Below, piece after piece: positions 55,633 to 64,000 of a DNA stretch of 64,000 nt. The position numbers and the translations under genes were made by a program. Source of the DNA: Diphasiastrum complanatum (Eukaryota; Streptophyta; Lycopodiopsida; Lycopodiales; Lycopodiaceae); the NCBI GenBank assembly GCA_029204225.1, contig CM055095.1, forward strand, positions 77,243,030 through 77,307,029, read 5' to 3'. Under the pieces are notes generated by a model, which ran no database searches, had not been told where the DNA came from, and saw nothing but the letters and a program-made list of their open reading frames with translations. Position 1 is the stretch's first letter; each line of letters begins with the position of its first letter.

Positions 55633-56132
55633 ATTGTGGCTCTGTTGTTTTATTTTTAGCAGTTTCACATCATGTTCCATGTTTGGCAACCAGATGGTCG
55701 AACACTGTATTCAGACCATTTTACATATTACATTCAGTGTTGGACGTATTCTATTCACTGCACAATCTGTATTTGTCAACTTGTAATTGTGATGTTCTAC
55801 TTGCAGTTTTACTTCAAATGGTGTGTGCGTGTTTTCAATTAGTTTTCACTACAGAGATTGAGAGCATATGCAGAACACAGAAATACAACCCCCCTAATAG
55901 CATTTCATAAACACATACATCAGATTGCAATACACAAGGCACGCATTGCACAAAAAACACATCGTACATTAATTCATCAGATGTATCAAAATAACAATAT
56001 GTATTCCCGCCACATACGGCTGGGGCTGGTTTTTACACTATGCTAGACACTAAATGTTGCCTCATCTACTGATGAACATTACATAACAACAGTCAGTCAC
56101 ATACGGCTAGACCCCATCTATGCTAAACATTC

Positions 56133-56488
56133 CTATGGATCCTCCACTGACTCCTCACCCTCGTCAGGAGCATTGTTATGTTGCTCTCGCTCTGCCTCCC
56201 GGTTACCCCAAGCTGCCTCCTGGCCAGCCCGACGGCGGGCAGCCCTTTCCCTGACCATGATGAGCTGCCGTCGTGTGAAGTTCATTCCGATCTGCTCATC
56301 CAAATCCAGCTCGACAGCGGGAGCAGGGGCCACAGCGGGGGCGGGGATCTGTAGCTCTGGGTATCTCTCCCGAGTTTGTCGCAGCACCTCTGCAATGTCT
56401 GCCTCTTGCCTTCGTTGTGCCTTCGGACATCTTCCTCGAGCTTTCTCCTGGCTTCGCCCTCAAGCCTTGGTGGTATGCGCTCTGCCAT
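56133..56488 (-). pseudogene. Antisense accessory ORF inside the hAT element
   Basis: Two minus-strand frames (56282-56488, 56133-56387) join by one indel near 56395 into a protein of about 110 residues. It starts MAERIPPRLEGEARRKLEEDVRRH and continues EVLRQTRERYPELQIP, MNFTRRQLIMVRERAARR and an acidic end (NNAPDEGEESVEDP). It is rich in Arg and Glu, with coiled-coil propensity. Probably a second gene of the autonomous parent element, convergent with the transposase. The family is not recognised. Confidence 0.5.
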
Positions 56489-57189
56489 CTCACAACACCC
56501 TGTTTCTCGAACTGGCTCTCACAATGCCTCTCACAATAACTCTCACAATGCCTCTCACAACCTCTCTCTCACAGCCTCGCGAGTGCCTATTTAACCCCAC
56601 AGCCTGTTCCCCCATGTGCAGTTGTTGATGATCCCTCCATGTGCCCTTGTACCTATCCGCATTAATTGTGATGTGCTAATGTACCTGCTCCATGTACCTG
56701 TACCACATGCTGCACTCCGATTGGGTCCGTAGTCTGCTCCCCCACAGTGCCCATGTGACGGTGTACCTGTCCGGATTTGTTCCATGTGCCTCTGTACCTG
56801 CCCCCATGTGATGCTCCCCCCTGTGTTGGTCTCCCATTGGACCCATGGTCTGCTCACCCACAGTGCCCATGTGCTTCTGTACTTGCCCCCATGTGATGCT
56901 ACCCCCATGTGTTGGTCTCCCATTGGCCCCTCGGTCTGCTCACCCGCAGTGCCCATGTGCCACTGCACCAGTCCCCTGCATCGTGTACTGTACCCTCTTT
57001 TTTTACACCCAGAACCCCTTTTTTTTACTTGTTTTTGTCCTTTTTTGGTAGTTAATATGCAAAAAAAAAAAATTATTAAAAAATTTAAAAACCAAAAAAA
57101 ATATTTAAAATGGTACCGCCCTGGTACCGCGGGTCTGAGGGCGGTACCGTACCGGCGGTACCATACCAGCGGTACCACGGGGTACTATG

Positions 57190-57197
57190 CCTACTAC
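57190..57197. repeat. Target-site duplication CCTACTAC, right
   Basis: Exact match to 53457-53464. Confidence 0.9.
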
Positions 57198-58786
57198 GTA
57201 TGGCAAATTTTGGTCAAACTTACTAGGCTCTAGAAATCTACCAAGAAGGCATATTTCATCTGCCTTTTTTCTATTTACTAAACTCTCTCACTGAAGTTTA
57301 GTTGATCAGATTTTTCTGTGCACCGATGCGCAACATAAATTAAATGCGCAACATAATTTGGAAAAATTAAATGATGCAATATAAAACCCAAATGACTTGC
57401 CCTCATAAAGCTGAATATAGTCAATCATGTTCCAATACTTGCACAAAAAATATTTTGGTGCAAATCTGGCAGAAAATGATCATATTCTTGGAGAAATATT
57501 ACCAGGTATACTGAATGGAATTGCTGCTAAACAAACTGATCAGCATGGCTTCAAACAATAGCAGATGAACAAGTGTCTTATTAGACAAAGAGGCAAAAAC
57601 ACAAACAACTCGAGCTAAATATACAAGATAACATGCCTGGCAGTATATATGCTCACAGTTCAATTCAGTGTAAAGACTAAAATTTTCTTCAGATAGTGAT
57701 AGACATGGAAACAAAAAGGAAGAGAATTATAACAAACTATTTTGAATAACAGTCTTCAAAATGTATTCAATTATGAAATGAACAAATTTGATAAAAATTG
57801 GCGCTTGATAAGTAAAACAAACTGTGAAGAATGGCTGCCTTAATATGATGCCAGTACTTAAATGGAGAGACAGAAATACCCTTTCAACCATTCAGTCACA
57901 AAAGTATGAATAGAAATGTCAAAAACGAACATGTAACTCTGCACCTCATAAGAGTACACAATTGACAGCAATGATCATCCATGATACATGAAACATTTAT
58001 TAAGCTTAGCAAAATCAGGAGCTTTTACAACGCACAGTTCCCTTCATTGATTGATTCTCAAGAGTTTCTCACAGGCAAAACTTTCAGAAGTATAGACTTT
58101 CCTTGATTGCTATTCAACTCAGTTGAGACAAAGATACAAGTGCACCCTACATCAATAAAATTGTGCAGGCCTGAAGCAGGGTAATACAATCATTAGTAAG
58201 AAATATCATCATATAGTCTTCAAGACACTGAATCAAAAAGCGCTGCTCCTGAGGTGGAGATGGTGTATCTCAATTATTTCCCAAGTACTTCCAGCTAATT
58301 AGGGCTTGTTTCCTCCAAGTAAGAACTATACTCATCTTTTTGTTCTAATGCATTTGTCGCAGTAAAACAATGAAATTGGCATACAATCATGGTTGTTGTG
58401 AGATAAAATCATCTACTTCCAAATGTACACAGCCGTTTGAAGTGTTTTCTTTCGATTCATACACATGGACAATTCGCAGTGCACCATCACGCATAATATC
58501 CACACTACAATCTGCAATATTATAAGCCCTAGGAAGCCTACAAAATGTAGTATTATGTACCAGCAACTGCTAGACAACAGAACTACAGTGAATTAGACAA
58601 CTTCAACAACCATCTTGAAATTTCTAGCAAATCAACACGAGACGAGGGCTAATATTACTAGCAAAATGTTTAAGCCACAAGCACGTCGAAACTTGATAGT
58701 GCATGCCTGGATACTGTAATGCACTAAGTGAGTGTATCAGAAGTGATACATTGGGTGCACTCAAGAATGTGCCAAGTCTAAAAGGA
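57198..58786. other. Gene-free stretch
   Basis: No ORF with a recognised domain on either strand. It may belong to intergenic DNA downstream of SNF7. Confidence 0.35.
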
Positions 58787-58794
58787 CTCGAGAG

Positions 58795-60418
58795 CATAGT
58801 TCCTAGGAATGGAACAGAATGCATTCCTAGGACCAGTTCCATACCGTTACTAGGGCACACAAGGAATTGTTCCTAGCAACAGTTCCTTTGGTTAAATTTA
58901 TTTTTAAAACGTTAATTTTTTTTTTTTGAAAACCCCCCTAAAATCCTATTATTTCTTGACTAAAAGGGGTGAAAACCCGTTCATAAAAATGAGCAAAAAC
59001 TGGTTATTGAGGTCCCTAAACAAGGGTTTTGTGCATAGAAAAAGGGTCCTTGTTCCTGTCTCTAAGTCCCTAAGTTCATGCGTAAAAAAGGGTTTCTATT
59101 CTTGTTCATATTCTTGTTTCTGCTTCTGTTCCTACTCCTACATTCTTGTTCATGTTCGTAAGTTTGGAAGTAAAGAAAGGGTTTTGGTTCTCGTTCCTGT
59201 TCCTGAGTTCATAAGTTCCTATGGTACCAAAGGAATGGTAAGTTAACAAAGTTTACTAGGAGCTTTTAATAAACTAGCAGAGCCATGGAACAATGCATTC
59301 AGATAATGGAAGAACAATTTGTATCTCAACAAATAATATAGATGGAAATGCATAATATCAAATAACTATTTTATTAAGAACCATTAACAATCCTAAGATC
59401 CTAAGTTCCTAAGTTCGTGCATATATAGGGCTTCTGTTCCCATTCCTATTCATGTTCCTAAGGTATACCTAACCGTTCCTTAGGTACCTTTTATTGTGAA
59501 GCTCCACTGATAGACCAAGTTTTAGTGCACTCAAACCCCTCAGTATGATGCATTTCAACTTTCAATGTTAAAGAGCAAGAATTTCTCGTCCTCTGTTTTT
59601 TTTTTAAACCGTTCCTAAACTTAGGAACGGAACCGTTCCTAAACCCATTCCTTAGAAACAGTCGTTTAGAAACAGTCGTTTAGGAACAAAATGGCCAGTC
59701 CTAAGGAACAGTTCTGTACCATAGTTGCACTGCGTTTCTGAAACGCGTTTCAGAATCGCGTTCAGAAACGTTTTTTTTTTTTTTTTTTTTTGGGGGGGGG
59801 GGTTTGGGCAATATGGATATCAGATGAAAGCTCTAATTAAGAGCATTATTACTGTGTAATTTGCCGACTGTTTCGGGTGCAGGATGGTCCAGTTCAGGTG
59901 CATTGATCCATGTTGGGTTCTGTCAAGGATAGAAATTCAAAACTAACCTCTAGCATGTCTGTTACGATCACAGATGGTCCCAATAAGTGTGTTTTCGCTC
60001 AGGGAGTTGGAAGGCCAAGTCATGAAGAGGCCTTACCGTCGGGGCCGGGGTCTACCGGCAGCCCCCGGACCCTACCGTTGGGGGGCGTTGCCCCCCAAAC
60101 CCCCACCGGGTACCTCCCCCCGAACCCCCTGAGCATTTATTGAAAACCAGAGCAAATAACAACCAAATAGCTATTGAAAATAAGATCTGTTTGTGCCCCA
60201 TCTACTGCACTTCTGAGAAGCAAAACGCTCGTTTGACCATTGATCCCCTAAAAAAATTTCAGCCATAAGTTATTTTTCCAAAAAAAAAAAAAAAAAAAAA
60301 AAAATTTGCGATTCTGGGAGGAGAAACGCGGTTTCCGAAACGTCTCCTCCCAGAAACGCGATTCTGTGCAACTATGTTCTGTACCCCTAAGGAAAAATCT
60401 TAGGAATGGGTATCTATG
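58795..60418. mobile_element. hAT-like non-autonomous element with nested MITE
   Basis: The left end CATAGTTCCTAGGAATGG and the inverted right end CATAGATACCCATTCCTAAG share the CATAG tip. Flanks CTCGAGAG (58787-58794) and CTCAGGAG (60419-60426) agree at six of eight positions, fitting an aged 8-bp duplication. Subterminal GTTCCTAGGAAC/GGAACCGTTCC words recur at both ends. It contains no transposase. The MITE 59720-60376 sits inside it. Confidence 0.65.
59720..60376. mobile_element. hAT-like MITE, 657 bp
   Basis: Terminal inverted repeats CATAGTTGCAC at both ends, with GAAACGCG-rich subterminal repeats. It is flanked by a perfect 8-bp duplication TTCTGTAC (59712-59719 and 60377-60384). Inside are a T/G run (59770-59802), a GC-rich palindromic block with GGGGGCGTTGCCCCCC (near 60079), and a poly-A (60281-60303). 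No coding capacity. Confidence 0.92.
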
Positions 60419-60426
60419 CTCAGGAG

Positions 60427-60879
60427 AGAACGCAGGAGCCAAAACACAAATAAAACTTCAGACAGGAGATGCTTGGTATTTTTTGACATCTTCACAATTA
60501 GATATAACCATTATACCATTGCATGTTGACAAATAGCAGCACATTCTGACTTAAATCTGACTGAAGCTAATTCTGCCAATCAATTATAAAAGACAGATAA
60601 GTTTTGAATTACAATAGGCATGGCTAAAACAGTGTATGCCGCCAACAGCATCCAAATAAATAATGACCTCTAAACAGATTGACTTTGACTGCCATGTCTT
60701 ATTACATGATAAAAGTAAACACCAGTGCAGAGTGAAAAATAAAACAAACACAGAAGCCAATCTTGAATACCTTTTTGGAGTATCTAGCACAAGCACCAAC
60801 ACTGACAAATTTTCAGCCGAGTCTGGTAGTACACTAGACATGCTACCTTCCACCAAATAAAAGTTTTCCACATGTCTTG
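60427..60879. other. Presumed SNF7 3'UTR and downstream flank
   Basis: Directly downstream of the SNF7 stop on the minus strand. No polyadenylation signal can be assigned with confidence. Confidence 0.35.
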
Positions 60880-61721
60880 CTACAGTGCCATTTCTGCCTG
60901 CACCGCCGCCAACTCTTCATCCTCTTCACTTTTCTGAGGAGCAATCCTCTGGGGAACAGGTTGAGATGGACGCCTCTGTGGGGGAACAGAAGGTAGCTGT
61001 GTGGCTGGGGCACTTATCGAAGGTTGCAGCAGTTGTTCTTCCAACTCTGCTCCTTCCAATTCTTCTAATTCGGCTTCCAGTTCATCCTGGAAAAGTTAGG
61101 GGGCACAAACATGATGCATTTAGAAAAACTTATAAACCAATGGACCAGCTTACAGAAGTTTAGTGGCAATAAACAAAATAAACCTAACTTGACACTTTTG
61201 TTACCCACAAAAATCTGGAGTTCTCAAACATAGAAAGCTGAAAGGATCTGCAAATTTTATGGATGAAATCCAAAAGAGTTGTGATGATACTAAGCAATGA
61301 ATCTATTTACGACATTTTGATCTAGCCTTATACATTGCAGCCTGCTAGCAATCTAAACCATACATCATCAATATCTGCAGCAGCGCCTATTGGTGCAGAC
61401 AATGCTTCTTGAATTTGCTTCATATTCTCAGTCTGCTCATTGATTTCGTCCATGGTCTTATCAACATCATCAATATTTCTGCACACATAAGATCAAAATT
61501 TACACCTATTTAGTATCACCAAGGAAACGGACTAAATCTTTCAAAATCGAGCAAAGATGATACTTAAACAAAGTAAAAGATGAAATGCTCCAGGAAGCTG
61601 TAGAGGTAAAAAGAAAATCATTGACACACGTGGCTTTCTGGATTGCTTTCATTGCATTTGCTCCACTTCTCAAAGCATCCACAGTTTCTGTTGTGGCCTT
61701 AGCTCCTTCCAACATTATCAT
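60880..61721 (-). CDS. SNF7: ESCRT-III subunit SNF7/VPS32 (CHMP4), 3' exons
   Basis: Three minus-strand exons: 61721-61630, 61478-61364 and 61086-60880, with GT-AG introns, encoding the last 137 residues. Motifs: MIMLEGAKATTETVDALRSG, NAMKAIQKAT, NIDDVDKTMDEINEQTENM, LSAPIGAAADIDDDELEAEL, LEELEGAELEEQLLQP, and the C-terminal ELAAVQAEMAL with stop. These are diagnostic of plant SNF7, which polymerises on endosomal membranes to sort cargo into multivesicular bodies; the acidic DELEAEL...LEEQLL helix is the usual Vps4/ALIX-facing tail. The first exon here opens exactly at the conserved QMIMLEG point after an acceptor TTTTTCCAG. The N-terminal alpha1-alpha2 exons (about 80-90 residues) are not found in 61722-64000, so they lie beyond the right edge across an intron over 2.2 kb. 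All three exons are intact. Confidence 0.95.
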
Positions 61722-64000
61722 CTGGAAAAACAAAGCAGTCAGTTCAAAACAATGAGAATGCCCAAAAGAAACCTGCATAGAAGATATTGGTTACAGATGC
61801 AAGCTCAAAGCAAATCTGAGAACCTTTATATTGATTTCTCGCAAGAACTTAAAATCAGGTGCAGTTATAATCCCAAATCAATCTACAACAAGGTGAGTAA
61901 GCAACACCACTCCAGGTTAACAGCTCTCAATAACAGTCTACAGATTTGGTGGACTATGAATTGCAATCACATCTCATCAATCTACAGGGTACCAATTAAA
62001 ATCCGTAATGTTAAATTCAGGCCCTATTGTCAAGTGGAGCTTAACAGTTGATATTTGAACTCATTAACTCATTGTTTATTGTAGGGATCAAATTTTGCCA
62101 CTCAGTTGCTTGGATGAGGACCCAGTCATTGAAGTTAAAATGTGAATTTGTGGAGAACTTGAGAAATTATTAGCAACCAAAGTAAGTATACTGTGCCATC
62201 AAGATGTATGGCTGCTAATTGTATCTTATGCACTTCACCATTGGATACATCCTAGCTTAGAAATTTTCCATATCTTTGTGGATAAACCAGAAGATATTAT
62301 TGCACTTTATCCTTGGAAGTCCTGGACAAGAGTTATCACAGAGCTCTCAAGAGGTGCAACTGAAACAGGAACAGAAGTATATCAAGGGGTAGCAACAGAA
62401 CCTGTGCCACTGACACCACTGTAAATGAACAACAGTAGCAACTCAATACCTAATGGCCTAATTGGAAAATATCAATCCATAGTGAATGGATTCGAGTCAA
62501 ACTAACCTCTAAGTGTCCCATGCTCCCATGAAGATCCACTGATAAATGGTAATTAGAAAGCAAGAGCTATAATAGAAGACGGGCACATTCAGTACATGTC
62601 TTGGTATTCTGTAGCTAATTACTACCTGCCTGAAGAACTATCATGAAAAAAAATTTATTTGTTAACTAGGTCCCAATACGGCAGGTTACCTTCATGATAG
62701 TTGTCAGCAGCTACAATACATGATATGTCTCGGAACTTTGAGCTAGTTTCCATTTGATGACTTATATGGTAGAGATTTGATTCAATAGATTAGAGTTCAA
62801 AAGTGTAAGTCCTAAGAACGTCACTTTGAGATCAACCTTCCATGGTCGATAATTGTTAACCTTCTTTCAAATTGTGAGGAGACAAATGTCTACGAAAGAG
62901 CAGCTTGATATTTTTCTCTGGCCATAACAGTTGCCTGGTGGCTTGAATTACCACTTGGAAGAGTGGTTGTCTTCCTGTGCCAGTTCGTTGAAACTTCAAT
63001 ACAGAAACCACCTGCAACAAGCTCATTGGCTGGGAAACGTCTTGCAAATGTGTGCATTGGCTGGACGTCCCACTCACAAGACTCAAGGATAATAACTAAA
63101 AATCATTTTTTCCTTTCTGGTACTCTGCTGACTCCTATTGCAAACAAAGGCAATCAATTCTATTGCTACTGAGGATTCCCCCATCTGGCACACAAGCCCA
63201 CAATCTGATTGATCAAACTGCATTTCTTTACCATATAAACCACCTACTCGGGCCTACCTATGAGCCTCTGATCCAAGCCATCAACTGAAAGCATTTACTA
63301 GCATCATTCGTAAGGGTTATCAGATTTTCCAGCCTGCCACTTCTTGGCTTCGAGTTCCATGGTAGTACTCCTTTTCAAAACTAGATCTCAACCATCTAGA
63401 CTCTGGCTCTGATGTCACCATGAAGTCCACTATTCTGAGATAGATCCTCTTGAGCAGGACATCATTAAATATAGCATGGACATATGGCTCCCCATCCAAG
63501 TGTATAGCAAATCCACGCTCACCCCAGGCCTGGGAGTCAATGCTTACATCATGCCACCAAATTCCATAATTTCTAGCCTAGTCCAAGTGACCACCAAGAG
63601 CTCACACAACCATTCAGGCCTTACTGATCAACTCTTTGATGCCTTGTACTCATTTACATAGCCACAACCTTTTAACACTTGTGACGCCTGATCTCTATGT
63701 CCCCAGTCTCCAGGTGCAAGCGGACCTTATTCTGGTCTGAAATTCTCTCATGATGCAGCATAGTCCTTTATCTGTTTGATAAGCATATCATGTCTCACTT
63801 ACGACTAAGTATGAAATTTGTTTACTAGTACAGTTTCAAATATCGAAACAGGTTAGGGCACAGAAAATGCCCTTTTAGAGGTGCATTAGATTTGATGTAA
63901 TTATATAATATAAACACAATGACAAATTAAGGCCTGCTGTTGCTAGTCTTGCGAGCATTTTGGTGAAATTTGCTGCATATTATCATTGCTGAAGGTTTAA
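61722..64000. other. Presumed large SNF7 intron
   Basis: No coding motif found on either strand. By its place upstream of SNF7's internal exon it should be intronic. Short frames such as 62856-63086 (minus) and 62963-63172 (plus) lack domains. Confidence 0.45.

Larger units (their letters stand above)
53465..57189. mobile_element. hAT-superfamily DNA transposon, internally deleted
   Basis: The ends are CATAGGTCCCACGGTAC (left) and, inverted, CATAGTACCCCGTGGTAC (right), followed inward by clustered GGTACCGCGG words in both subterminal regions (53480-53550, 57112-57178). It is flanked by a perfect 8-bp duplication, the size expected for hAT. Inside are the N-terminal half of a BED-finger transposase, a C-terminal tail, and an antisense ORF. 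The catalytic core is deleted, so it is non-autonomous. Confidence 0.92.

Noticed and set aside
60885-61163. 92-codon plus-strand ORF
   Set aside because: Reverse-strand shadow of the last SNF7 exon.

Overview
This window is nuclear DNA from a land plant. The evidence is a three-exon NAC transcription-factor gene, the 3' exons of a plant SNF7/CHMP4 (ESCRT-III) gene with consensus GT-AG introns, and a dense mix of decayed Ty1/copia, Ty3/gypsy, LINE and hAT-type elements with long microsatellites. Two odd gene families (a ParB-like/amino-methyltransferase protein and a transposon-type protein carrying a VGHTHDQIDQ motif), together with the low gene density, make me favour a fern or another seed-free plant. 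That placement is inference. There are no bacterial-style operons or CRISPR arrays, and no real rRNA or tRNA genes.

Layout. 0-6 kb: retroelement debris, including a family-X LTR at 2.6-3.5 kb and a copia 3' end plus LTR at 4.3-5.4 kb. 6.4-7.7 kb: the NAC gene on the minus strand, the only complete host gene. 9.7-10.1 kb: a C-terminal fragment of the ParB-methylase family. 10.9-12.7 kb: a rearranged gypsy element, then 3 kb of AT-rich LTR-like DNA. 15.6-22 kb: a minus-strand LTR with an unknown ORF, a plus-strand copia lacking integrase, a LINE reverse-transcriptase piece and a minus-strand copia. 23.3-28.5 kb: two 1.35-kb direct repeats flanking a NAC exon pseudogene. 28.5-30 kb: another copia remnant. 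30.5-35.8 kb: a complete young gag-protease-only LTR retrotransposon (920-bp LTRs, GGTCC target duplication) inside a LINE zf-RVT reading frame. 36.8-40.2 kb: a decayed ParB-like plus class-beta DNA methyltransferase gene, itself broken by an LTR. 45.4-47.3 kb: a decayed VGHTHDQIDQ-type transposon protein gene. 47.6-50.5 kb: a family-X LTR split by a copia deletion derivative (CCACA duplication). 50.5-52.1 kb: copia/TRIM-like LTRs that contain a tRNA-like Pol III promoter. 52.1-52.8 kb: simple-sequence DNA. 53.5-57.2 kb: a hAT element with a perfect 8-bp duplication. 58.8-60.4 kb: nested hAT-type MITEs. 60.9 kb to the right edge: SNF7.

Only NAC and SNF7 look like functioning host genes. Almost everything else is mobile DNA, and nested insertions give a partial order of events. 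The observations I rate most worth pursuing are the ParB/class-beta methyltransferase family (two copies here sharing a DVN-LDDFWE C-terminus), the LTRs built around a tRNA-like A-box/B-box promoter, and a group of elements ending in CATAG with 8-bp target duplications.
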